From assembly GCA_021234535.1 (NCBI GenBank), contig CM037843.1, forward strand, positions 6,404,820 to 6,468,819: DNA of 64,000 bases, written 5' to 3'. The notes beneath the pieces are model-generated. The model did no database searches, was not told the origin of the DNA, and worked only from the letters and a program-made list of their open reading frames with translations. This DNA is from Stichopus chloronotus. Taxonomy: Eukaryota; Echinodermata; Holothuroidea; Aspidochirotida; Stichopodidae. Shown in pieces: positions 28,134 to 38,534 of the stretch (its first letter is position 1; the number at the start of each line of letters is the position of its first letter). Made by a program: the position numbers and the translations under genes.

Positions 28134-28710
28134 CAATTCTACGGAAGTTTAAAAGTGCCGTTAAGATGAGAATATCTTTGCTCCGTAACTTGACAACTTT
28201 ATGCAAAATGTCTAGATAACAAGAAAATATAGCATCAAAAAACAGAAAAATGATCAATTGTTTAGTTGTGTTACTTGAACAATTAAACAATTTTCTGCAA
28301 ATTGTTCAAATGACAATTTATCATATCTTGTCATTTCAACAATTTGCTGCAAAATGTAAAGTTGTTCACTTTCTTCCTAAATTTCTGCAAAATGTTTACA
28401 TGACAACTAATTACATAGTGTCAATTCAACGATTATCTGCAAAATGTTGATTTAATCACTTCTTGTTAAGTGAACAACTAAACAATTTTCTGCAAAATGT
28501 TAACTTGTTCATATCTTTTTAATTGAACAATTAATCATTTATTTTGCCAATTGTTCAAATGACAACGTATATACGGAAGCTGAAATACGGAAGCCTAAAA
28601 GTGCTATCAAGATAAATATATCTTTGCCCCATAAGTTGACAATTTTCAGCAAAATGTCTACATAACGAGAAAATATCTCATCAAGAAAAATGATCAATTG
28701 TTTATTTGTG
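28134..28710. repeat. ~440 bp direct duplication in the outer left arm of the foldback element
   Basis: A segment starting ACGGAAG, passing through ATATCTTTGC and GCAAAATGTCTA, and ending at AAAATGATCAATTGTTTA occurs at 28,141-28,270 and again at 28,583-28,710, about 440 bp apart. It explains much of the extra length of the left arm. The sequence between the copies carries poorer versions of the GCAAAATGTT unit of the 52 bp repeat. Confidence 0.65.
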
Positions 28711-29574
28711 TTATCTTACCAACTCAACATTTTTCTGCAAAATGTATGGAAACGTTAAGGTGCCGTCAAATTTACAATTTAATCACTATATAATCTTAAC
28801 ATTTTGCAACAAAAATGATGAAATGTTCACATATTATCGTAACATTTTGCAATTAAATGATAAAATGCAAACTTTCATTTCACCAATTCAACATTTTGCA
28901 GAAAAATAATTACTAACCCATTTACCAAATGTCAGCAATTTAACAATTTGCACAGTATTGATTAATTACTCACTTACCACAAGTAATTAATTCAACAATT
29001 TGCAGAAAATTGATGAATTCCCCATTTTCAAAATCTCATCAATTCAACATTTTGAAGAAAATTAATTAATTACTCACTTACCACAAGGAATCAATTCAAC
29101 AATTTGCAGAAAATTGATGAATACCCCATTTGCAAAATTTTATTAATTCAACATTTTGCAGAAAAATTATGATTAACGCATTTACCAAATGTCATCAATT
29201 CAACAATCTGCAGAAAATTGATGAATTAATCACTTACCACAAGTAATTAATTCAACATTTTGCAGGAAGTTGATGAAATACGCATTTGCAAAATCTCATC
29301 AATTCAACATTTTGCAGAAAATTGATGAATTACTAACTTATCACAAGTAAACAATTCAACATTTTGCAGAAATACAGCTACAGCATTGACAGTCATCAAG
29401 GAAAAGAAAACTTTTTCGACGCTCAGTGACGCGTATGACAACGCAACATTTTGGTTGTACAGTATATCAAAACACGAAAGAGAATCTATATCTCGTGATT
29501 TCTGGAAACTTAGGGAAACTACTCAGCTATTTGTTTAAAAAGTAGACTTTTGCCTAGGTAGCCCATGTGCATGC

Positions 29575-29898
29575 GACAACGTCTTAATAAATAGGCTAAA
29601 GCCACTCTCATTAATTTCAATTAAACGGTTGTTTTGAGTCGTATACCATCTGTAAGTAGTCAGTACAAACCTATTCTTCGAAGCATTGTTCTGAGTGAGT
29701 CTCGCCGTTTCTACTGCAAGCTAATTCACCTAATAAACGTCATTTAAGCCAGCTAATCCTTCAACAAGAGACTCACTCAGAACAATGCTTTGAAGAGTAG
29801 ATTTGTATAGCCAGCACTTACAGATGGCATACAACTCGAAACAACCGTTTGATTGAAATTAATGAGAGTGGCCTTAGCCTATTTATTAAGACGTTGTC
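29575..29898. repeat. Nested inverted repeat, ~130 bp arms, 64 bp loop
   Basis: The left arm 29,575-29,703 (GACAACGTCTTAATAAATAG to GTTCTGAGTGAGTCTC) pairs with the right arm 29,768-29,898 (GAGACTCACTCAGAAC to TATTTATTAAGACGTTGTC). By eye the arms agree at nearly nine bases in ten. It sits at the centre of the foldback element. It could be its core, or a separate hairpin MITE inserted there. No clear target duplication is seen. Confidence 0.85.
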
Positions 29899-30163
29899 TT
29901 AAACAACAGTAGGATATACGACAGCACTGTATATTAGCGCAGGTAAAAGTGTACTGCAGTAAAGAGAAAGGGAGCTTCAAATATTCAAGGAACCACTTAC
30001 CACAATTCCACATAACGTCATGATGACAAACTATTCCAAATATTGTGTAAATATAAGCAAAACACCAGTTAAACGAAATGTTTTCTGTCGTATCCAGCTC
30101 TAGTATCTTTAAGTGTTTATACACAAAGTTACGCAGTGCCTTGAAACGTGGAGTTGATGACAT
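29879..30163 (-). CDS. Unrecognised 94-residue frame inside the foldback element
   Basis: An ATG-started frame covers the single-copy stretch right of the inverted repeat and runs into that repeat. The protein is cysteine- and aromatic-rich with a hydrophobic middle. It matches no family I recognise. A good splice donor (GTG|GTAAGTGG on the minus strand, near 29,997-30,005) lies inside, so if anything is expressed it may be one exon of a captured gene fragment. Chance openness is at least as likely. Confidence 0.15.
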   Translation of the reverse strand: MSSTPRFKALRNFVYKHLKILELDTTENISFNWCFAYIYTIFGIVCHHDVMWNCGKWFLEYLKLPFSLLQYTFTCANIQCCRISYCCLRQRLNK

Positions 30164-30484
30164 TTAGAAAATGCGAATTTCATAATTTATCTGCAAATTG
30201 TTGAATTGATTATTTGTGATAAGTTAGTAACTCATCAATTTTCTACAAAATGTTGAACTGATGACATTTGGTAAATGCGTAATTCATTATATTTCTGCAA
30301 AATGTTGAATTGATTACTTGAGATAAGCAAGCAATTCATCAATTCTCTGCAAATTGTTGCATTGATGACATTTCGTAAATGCGTAACTCATTATTTCTCT
30401 GCAAAATTTTGAATTGATTACTTGTGATAAGTGAGTAATTCATCAATTTTCTTCAAATTGTTGAATTGTTTACTTGTGATAAGG

Positions 30485-31570
30485 ATCCTAGTTGTACACC
30501 ACACAATACCGGATGTTGGATGGATGTTTTGAGCATTCTGCCACTCAAGTACAGACGGAGCCATTTTAAAGCTACACCAGTGACGGCGAAATAATGTTCC
30601 GGTCGATGAATCACTATTTTAAAGTCAATCGTGTCGAAGACAGATGAAATGTCCAGCTTAACTTATAAAAAGATTCTTTCCTGTCCATACAATGAAGGAT
30701 GTCAGATCTGATTCGAACCATAGCTAATGTTTCGGTTCCGTGAAGAACTTTATAATCCAATTGAGATGGCTTTGACGGCTTGAGATGGCTTTAACGAGTT
30801 GTTTGCAACAGAGGTTTCAACAATATTTGCTCAAACAGTTCAGGATGAAAACTTCTTTCGTAATCAGCTGATTTGAATTCTTTCGGGAAATTCCCAATAG
30901 ACAAAGAATCGCTTAGTCTATCATTTAGAATATTGGCACAAAGTTATCAATGTGATTCTTTATTAAGTAAGATGATAATGAATTTAAACTGCAAGATTTT
31001 GTAGGCCTGTGGTTTCAGTACAAGTGATCTTACTTCATTCTCTGAGAACAAATCAAAGTCTGAAGAAAAGTGGAACAACAAAGATTATGTGGAAGCTATG
31101 ACAGCGCTTCATGATGCGGTATTGATGTACTTATTTCTTCCACCTTATCCACAAAAAAGACGAAATGAGACGTTGGTCAAATCACTGAATCATGGCGTAG
31201 CAACTGATGAATCAGTTGAAACATCTCTTCTTGATCCGTAATTGATTTGAAATCTCGCTACTGTCTGAGAAAGGCATGTTTGGCAAGTTTGATGAGCGAA
31301 TTTACATGATTCTCTTGAGTCACAAACAGATCTTCGTCAACCGAAAGGCCCGGTGTGCACCACTTTCTTTTGAGCCTTCTGCGCATTTGTTTAGTATCCA
31401 CGTGGGACGTTAACTAGGCGTATAACTCTCGTTTGCAGTGGTGCATGGTTGCTTAATATTAGTCTGAATTTGCTAGTTGAATATTTCGCTGCCTTTTTAA
31501 CAGATCAGATACACCAGTGATCTGTTGAAATTTAGCAATCAAATTATCTTTGCTTATCCTTGCTGATTTG
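30485..31570 (-). pseudogene. Decayed, truncated LINE reverse transcriptase (CR1/Jockey-like group)
   Basis: Read on the minus strand with stops and frameshifts, the translation follows the linker and first half of the reverse transcriptase of APE-type non-LTR elements. Markers in order are NHAPLQTRV (near 31,440), LKRKWCTPGLSVDEDLFVTQ (near 31,350), then NHVNSLIKLAKHAF, DQEEMFQLIHQLL (near 31,230), FVDKVEEISTS (near 31,150), LSIGNFPKEFKS (near 30,890), QLDYKVLHGTET (near 30,750), and LDISSVFDTIDF, ALKWLRLYLSGR and GVQLG (30,660-30,490). At least one frameshift lies just before LDISSVFD, and the segment between FPKEFKS and the next block is deleted. The copy ends at the foldback junction before the catalytic YADD box. 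It is therefore dead, and the foldback element may have landed in it. The clade assignment is from motif style only. Confidence 0.85.
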
Positions 31571-33489
31571 GGTCTCACAAAGTATCAACATAAATCAAAT
31601 TCTCAGTTCTAGCTCTATCTAAATAGCTCGTTGGTATCAAGGTACTTACTAGTTCATCTCATTGGGTTTTTTTTTTTTTCATATGTCCAATCTTGGGACA
31701 AGGAGGTGAAATCCAGTTACAACTGGAAATTAAATTTATACTAATCCTGTTCGATTCTCTCCAGTGTGAATTCATGGGTGATGAGCTTAGCACCCTCTAA
31801 ATTTTGTGCGATACATCCAATTTTTAGTTGGTATCTAAGTCACTTTACACCTGCTTATGTCCTACTCTGAAAAGATTACTTAGAGCAATGCTTTGATGCC
31901 AAGGTTGTTGCCGACAGTCAAGATTGGACGTAAGGATTATTTGCCATATGCAAATGACTAAAATGGACGTAAGACTATCATTTACTGCAGAATTTCATCA
32001 ATTTCCAGAATCTTAGGCAATCTGTAATAGGTTTCCTCATGTTCAGTGAGTTACACGTCCAAAACTGGACCACTATGATAGACGCCAGAACGCGGCGAAA
32101 AGATGCAAAATAATTTTCAAGAATAGCAACTGGCAAAATGTTCCGAATTGACGACGTAGCAGAGGACGTGAACCCCTTCACCCCCCTTCATCCGCAAGTC
32201 TTGAATAAAGGCAGATGTCTTTGGCGGCTACTAGGTAGGTTAAAAGAAAGGAATTACATGTATCTCCTTCTAAATTGCACCTTCCTGCTTGAACTTCAGT
32301 GCTTCTTCAATACAGATCTAAGGACTGTTAGAAATTCTTGACTGCTGATTACGAGCTGGACCACTTTTTTCAATCGAACCCGCGTGGTCGTTGTAAGTTG
32401 ATTGAACTTTAAAAATTCCCACGAAGATGAACAGTCAAAATTTGTTCAAAGGTCTAGGAATGGAATTAATTCCGAAATCTATCTTTTTGAATCTTGCTTA
32501 TCAGCTCTGAGTGACAAAAAATTTCTTGCGTTGAGATTTAAAAAAAATCCCCTCGCCATGCAAATGGGGTTTTCATTCTATCTGAACCCAATACGCCTAC
32601 CAAAAAAAGATATTTTGGTCAACAACGGATTGCCGTGCGTCAATTCTGTATTGCCATGTTAAACATTTTTAAGTAGTATAGTTCAATTTGAATGTGAGCA
32701 CTGATGTTATTTTTACTGATTACGTTGATTGTGATATCACAAGCTGTACGGCTAAAGGCCTTCCCGTGATTCACTTCGGAATATCATTTATTAAGATCTT
32801 TACTTACAGTGTCCGGTTTAAGTAGGATATCATTAACTTCGATGACCCACGTATATTATTCTGTGGTCACTTTAACAACAAAAAAGTGACTTAGTAACAC
32901 GATTGTAGTTAAACTTAACAAAAAGAAAGTGAATTGCAGCCTTCACAAAGCAAAGACTAACATTCAAGTGATTTTTTTAAATGTATAACAATTACAGCAG
33001 ATGGCGTGTCAATAACCAAAGTAAGTTGTAGAGGTAACACTATACGAACAGATTTCGTAAGTTGAGGGTCCTAGCAATAACAGTAAATTACAAATGAACC
33101 TTTTCTGGATAAAGAATACCATAGGTGGTCGAGAATTTGACAAACATCTTTACATAATTTTTATGTAAATGAATGACAGTATGATCATGTCAAGAGCCAT
33201 CTCTTAAAACTTTTGCTAATTTGTCTGTCACCTATGACTCACTTTTTCCAAAACTTGTCACTCTGATTGATACTAAAGTTCTTTCTTTTTTATCCTATTG
33301 TTTGAGATTTTTGGAAGCTAGTCTCCCTACCCTCCGTAACAGATTCAAAGGGCTTACTAGTGCCCTCAGCTTTTCATTCATGAAAAGAAAAAAAAACAAA
33401 AACGAAGGAACAGATAGAAAGACATGGGAAAAATTGAACGGAAAGGTAAAGAAAATGCAAGGTTGAGTACTTCAGCACAATCCACATCA
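31571..33489. other. Stretch without recognisable gene
   Basis: Frames here stay below about 90 codons and show no recognisable motif. A run of 14 T lies near 31,668. The part nearest 31,570 could hold remains of the 5' half of the adjacent LINE, but no endonuclease motif could be read. Base composition is somewhat less AT-rich than the satellite. No repeat shared with the rest of the window was seen. Confidence 0.5.
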
Positions 33490-34377
33490 AGACAATGATA
33501 CTGGCATTGCCCACATTTAGCCCTCAAAATTCGAGCAAGTACAGTACTCATCATGAAATGTACAAAATACATCAGACTTTACAGGGGTAAAATCCAAATA
33601 AAGTAAGGAAATAGGTTTTTTATCCAGAAAATACTGACAGTACCATTTCCTGAAAGTTGCTTACTGGGCCTGGGAAGGCCGATTTCCTGCAGTCTAGGGA
33701 GTATTTTAATGTAAATTTTTCTAGCCGCTCTGTTCCAACACATATCACACTGTATCACACTATTTGATGCTTCCTCATTCATGTATTAGATCCAATTACC
33801 TAGAAATGTAGCTACACCTCCAGTAGCTTTCGTCGAGTCTCCTGACCCCCTCCAAATAGCGCCTGGGTGTAAAACAAAGTGGATGGAAAAACTATGTTCA
33901 CCTTCTTTCCAATATTGCCAAGTTCCTTTAGAATTGATGAAAGGATGCATACTTTACTATGACTCTTATATTTTCTCAAGCAACCTGATATGTATTACTA
34001 TTTTCATAGATTTACTTTCGTTCTCATTATGAAACAACGGACACGTAATCTCTATTCAAGACTGAGCACAGTCAGCTTATAAAATCCTTGAAGTGCCGTT
34101 TATAACCAACTGGGGAGTTTGAAAATCCAAAATTGTTTGTACACTCTGCGCCAACCGAAGGTGGAGCTCGGCTTAGATGGTCCTGCAGGGAATCTGTCCC
34201 CTCCTCCAATATCTTTTTCGACCGGAACGCCTCCTTCTATGTAGATTGACGAATATTGGACAATGCTATTACACAGCCCCTCCCCCCAAAACCCTATTTC
34301 GTCCCCGGGTCCTCTGAAACTGCTATCTCCGCCACCCCAAAACAGTAAACGAGAGAAGGAAGATTAAAAGAAATCGA

Positions 34378-34430
34378 CTTCGGTAAAGAGTGTTAAAAGG
34401 GTGTTGTGCGGGAACGTTTCCCATACAAAA
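34378..34430 (+). repeat. Interspersed repeat (AAAGAGTGTT family), first copy
   Basis: The word GGTAAAGAGTGTT, followed by AAAGG, a G/T-rich bridge and AACGTTTCCC, occurs here. It recurs at 51,868-51,990 on the plus strand and at 35,885-36,000 as reverse complement. The latter two share a longer body including CCTAGACCTA, CCTTTGGTTGTCTGAAC and AATTGTGTT. It is a dispersed element present three times in the window; its full limits are unclear. Confidence 0.6.
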
Positions 34431-35519
34431 GAATGCTCTCCACAGACAAGTAATCTGTTTTACTTGCTTGTCCTTCTTCAGGAGAGCAAAGTCGATTGAG
34501 ACACTGCTCGAAGTAATACAAACAATAAATCCCTGCACTAAGCACAAGTTTGATCATAATCTCTGAAAGTATTTACTGATGATAACAATACCATTTACAT
34601 GACACCCATGCACATATGTCCGGTGTGTATTTTTTCAATATTTTACCGATAAGGCCTACCCCTAACTTAGTTAAAGCAATAATTACATCTAGCTCGAGAA
34701 ATTGAATAGCAATGTCAGCAGCTTTTTCTACTGTGGATATGCAACGTTAGAAAATGATCCTTATATCAAGCTACCAACTATTTCGGTCATTCTCGTTCTT
34801 GACACTTTAAAACTGAAAGTTTTGCTAAGTGTAATTTGTGTAATTAATTAAACTAATACTAGAAAACAAAGTTGTCCGTCCTGAATCATCTATAAGCCAT
34901 ACTTGCTAATGTATTCAACGAGGCTGAAAGCACAGGTAAATTGGCATGTACTTTTGAAATATGCATTACGTTCTGAAATATTTATGTGTGGTAGTAAGCG
35001 TTTTCGTTAAAATAAAAACATTGTTATGCCAACCACAGTTTACATTAAGATACACAGAAACAAAAGAAAAGTGCATCTTAGAACATTTTCCATAATCAGT
35101 CACCTGCTTTTCTTTTTGTTTGTTTGTCTGTTTTGTCTTTTTTAACAAACGCACTGAAAGTGCAAGATAAATATCACTAGGTTTTTACTTTTGGCATTAT
35201 GATATAAGTCAATACAAAAAAAAACATGCAGTTTAGGTGAGGCAGCTGGAAAACAATTCGAGGCAATAAAGCTATATCCGCTCAAGTAAAACAACCCTTT
35301 ACAAAGAAGGTTAAAATCCCGCAAGTTGGATAAAGGCATAAGACACATTAAGAAGGGAAAACTGAGGAGATCGGGCGGATATCTCGAGAGGAAGAGTCTG
35401 TTATACTTTTCGATTTTCAGCACAAATTCCCAACAGGAGTGTCACAGACAGTGTTATTCCGGCCTAAATGTTGGAATAGGTAAAAGTCAGCCGATACGGC
35501 CAAAACACATTTAAACACT

Positions 35520-36250
35520 TTTCAACATCCTTTTACAGTGGGTGATTTTTGTATCTCCTGATCTTTCCTTTACTGTTTTGCTGTTAAGTAGGTAAACATA
35601 TACAGTTGTCATAAATTTCTAAGCCAGAATTTTTTTTCGCGGTTTCCTCGTTTTCGACTTGGCTATTATTCAGAAAGGTCGAAAACGCGGATTTTGTTTG
35701 TAAAGGGTGAAAAATGGAACCAAAGGGGCCTGTCATCTGTAACACTTCGTCGGGTATTTGGATGACTATACATCAGCATATATTAATCATTCTTGCTTTG
35801 ATATAGGGGCCTGGGGGGTGGCACTCATTCAAAGAAAAGTCTGAGAAGATCAAACACTACGAACTTTATTGTACATTACCATTTCCAAAAACACAATTTA
35901 GGTTCAGACAACCAAAGGAACGCGCCCTCGTTGTGTAGGTCTAGGTGTGGGAGAGTAGGGAAACGTTTACTTACAATACCTTTTCAACACTCTTTACCAT
36001 AGCCTACTTTATTTAATCTTGCCTCTCTCGTTTACTGCTTGGCTGCAAAGTACATACACTCTTCAGTTATCACTAGAACAATTTCTAAGTTAGAAACATT
36101 GCCGCGTCTTTTGCGTTTTCGAAATGGCTAAATAGTAAGGTTGAAAACGCGGAATTTTTTAAGGGGTGAAAATGGAATTAACTAAGCCTGTCATCTGTAG
36201 CAGCTCGCCCGGCATTTGGATGCCTGTACTGAAATTGCATTACTGTTCTG
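35520..36250. repeat. Two degenerate tandem sub-repeats, ~470 bp apart
   Basis: The series TTTACTG[T/C]TTGGCTG-like, GTTATC/GTTGTCAT, GCGTTTTCGA, GAAAACGCGGA, AAGGGGTGAAAATGGAA and GCCTGTCATCTGTA appears at 35,565-35,780 and again at 36,030-36,235. In block B only one fused version remains (54,420-54,710), with the join near 54,540. This is consistent with deletion between the two sub-repeats. Confidence 0.7.
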
Positions 36251-37045
36251 TACTAGGACGTTGATATGAGGGGAGGTCTCAGGGATGACCCTCGTTTAAA
36301 GAGAACGTAAAGTAATCGTAAATCGTAAAGTAACAACTTGACCATATTTTCAGTCGGTGCATATATTATTTACCAATCCACTTTGATCATGGTAAATTTA
36401 GATTGTGTTGACTGTGAGACAGATAGACCGATTACTCAGTAGTGTTCATGAAATAAACTCCAGTGCAGATAACTGGATCTTTTTCATTATTTAGATCGTA
36501 CGATATTTAACAAAGATGAATTTCCAAGACTAATGCTGTATTCACTTTTTCTTACAATTGAACTACCACTGATTCAAAAGTTGATCAACTTTACTATTAT
36601 TGTGTAAGCTTGATGCAACATCTTCTCTATCATGAATTCAACACATGTATATATATATGTTATACTATCGCGTTATTCGATCTCTTTTTTTTATTGGTTA
36701 TGGTTTATGTTTTTCTTTATTGATCAGTCATTAACAAATAATAATCAAATTTAAAAGTCCAAATAGCTTGACATGTGGTTGGATCTGTCTCGAAGCAGAA
36801 CATTTTAAGAACTAGTTACATGTTTATGTTTCCCCAAATAGGAATATTTTTGCTCATTACAGGTTTCCTTTTCGTGGCCTCGATCGACCAAAAAAACAAA
36901 CAGAGTAACCTTTTTTTCTTGTTTTCTCGGTGACAGGAAGGGAAGTCAGCCAAAATACACAATCACAGTGTAATGGCTAATAATTCTTTAAAAAGATGAC
37001 GGAGGCATTCCTCGCTGTAGTGACGTAATACAGGAACAATAATTT

Positions 37046-37306
37046 ATGTTAGTTTTGACAGCAGTAAACCGTAAAGAGGCAGCAGATAATGATGACAACT
37101 ACATTATGTTACTGCTGAAGTTTATTCCATTTCTGAGTAATGCAAACATCACAAACGCAAAATCTTTCTGTGCAGGATTAACAGACATGCATATCCATTC
37201 TATCCATTACTTTTTCTTTTTTAAACGCTTAAATAAGTCACATTTTTCATCTTCTACTAATGTAATTATCGATTTGCCAGAAATACTTATGATACCTAAG
37301 TTATAG
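37046..37306 (+). CDS. Small conserved-looking frame of unknown function (block A copy)
   Basis: The ATG-started frame begins MLVLTAVNRKEAADNDDNYI and continues with MLLLKFIPFL. The block B counterpart at 55,754-55,900 starts at an ATG in the same frame and keeps almost the same first residues. It has four extra codons (a 12 bp in-frame difference) before EAANNDDNYI, then stops about 49 codons in. The later part is not shared. The in-frame indel is suggestive, but the general similarity of the two blocks explains most of the conservation. No family is recognised. It may be noncoding. Confidence 0.15.
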   Translation: MLVLTAVNRKEAADNDDNYIMLLLKFIPFLSNANITNAKSFCAGLTDMHIHSIHYFFFFKRLNKSHFSSSTNVIIDLPEILMIPKL

Positions 37307-37810
37307 ACGAGAAATTGATTGGCATTTATTCTGTAGCTAATTAGTAAATACTTTCAAGAAAATGAAGAAATTAATTGTACGGTCAGCCTCTTTCAAAATG
37401 TCTAAGACTAACGTGGCTCTGATGATAGTGGCCTACTCAATTTCGTTTTTAATTTTTCAACCTAAAATTGCAAGATTGTGATTGCAAGCTTATCACATAA
37501 TTACAATTCCAGATCAAGTGGTCAAACGTCTCCATTTTTTTCATTTACATAACAGTACTTAATCTCTGTCGTGTATTACAAAATGAAAGAGAAAGTTCGA
37601 TTGAAAGAGGATCGATATCATATATCATCTGATATTACCAGTTCCTGGAGTCTCCTCAGGTTTGATTCTTCTCAGTTTCCCAACACCTAAATGAAACTAA
37701 ATTCACGTAATTGTCTCATGAGGGAAACCAAATCTCTATATCATCCTTCCTGAAATTGTTGACTGTCAAATATCCGTGGGTTAAGTTTAGTTTGATGTCT
37801 GTCACGTTAA

Positions 37811-38154
37811 AGGGGCTCATTGAGTTGATATCAGTAAAGATTGCGGTGATTTTGAAGTATACAAACACACGACAATACTCAATTCGAATAAGTTATATGA
37901 AAACTGTCAATTTTTTTCGAATTTTTGACCGTTACTTGCTCTGATTGTGTGCATGTGAATGTACTAATGTGAAAATGTCTGGTCACAAAGTTTCAAAAAC
38001 CAAATTTAATCGTTGGTTACTCACTCATTAATGTTCCAACGTATGTAAAACTTTGGGATCCTTTTAGTTTGACTGTTTGTCATAAGTATGTGAAGGAAAC
38101 TTGACCGGTTTAGAAAAACTGAGTGAATTTCACAAAACAACTCAATGAGCCTCT
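37811..38154. mobile_element. 344 bp MITE with TTAA target duplication (block A only)
   Basis: The element begins AGGGGCTCATTGAGTTG and ends CAACTCAATGAGCCTCT, giving 17 bp terminal inverted repeats with one mismatch. It is flanked on both sides by TTAA (37,807-37,810 and 38,155-38,158). At the same place in block B (about 56,725-56,735) the sequence runs through without it, reading GTCACGTCAAACAAG, so the site there is empty with TTAA changed to TCAA. TTAA target duplications are the hallmark of piggyBac-type transposition. The internal sequence codes for nothing recognisable, so this is non-autonomous. Confidence 0.85.
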
Positions 38155-38534
38155 TTAAACAAGATATGTGTTATTAATTACGATTGACCTCCACCTAACT
38201 TGCATTGTTTAGTCCTTTTCATCATTACACTTTACGACCCAGTAATTATAATATGTTTGCTTCATCGTTATGTTTAATATAAACTTCTATAACGTTCATT
38301 TTAAATCCTGGTTCCGTGTTGAATTACACAGCAATCAACCGAGAGAAAAGATAAAGACTACGTGTACTGAATTATATACAAGAATATGGTACAAGTCAAC
38401 ACCACAGTATGCAAAACTATACACTATAGCTCTAAACTAACTAATGCAATTGGGTTTAAACCAAATCATGAAACAGTTACGAGTTTAAGTTACATTTTTG
38501 GTTTCATTTAATACACGTAGATAGTGAATTGTCG

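Larger units (their letters stand above)
28110..30482. mobile_element. Foldback-type element with tandem-repeat arms
   Basis: The left flank (about 28,250-29,372) consists of direct repeats of a ~52 bp unit built on AATTCAACATTTTGCAGAAA; near-regular starts are 29093, 29145, 29198, 29248, 29300 and 29352. The right flank (30,178-30,482) is the same repeat in reverse complement (TTTGCAGAAA becomes TTTCTGCAAA), again at ~52 bp spacing (about 30196, 30250, 30302, 30354, 30406, 30458). Between them are two unrelated single-copy stretches and a nested 130 bp inverted repeat. Long terminal inverted repeats made of short tandem repeats define foldback elements such as Drosophila FB and the sea-urchin TU family. 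The arms are unequal (~1.1 kb against 0.3 kb). No transposase is visible, so this would be a non-autonomous copy. Target duplications were not found. Confidence 0.7.

Noticed and set aside
28900..29372. CRISPR-like regular repeats of ~52 bp
   Set aside because: The repeats are contiguous and degenerate with no unique spacers, appear inverted on the other side, and sit in a eukaryotic foldback element.
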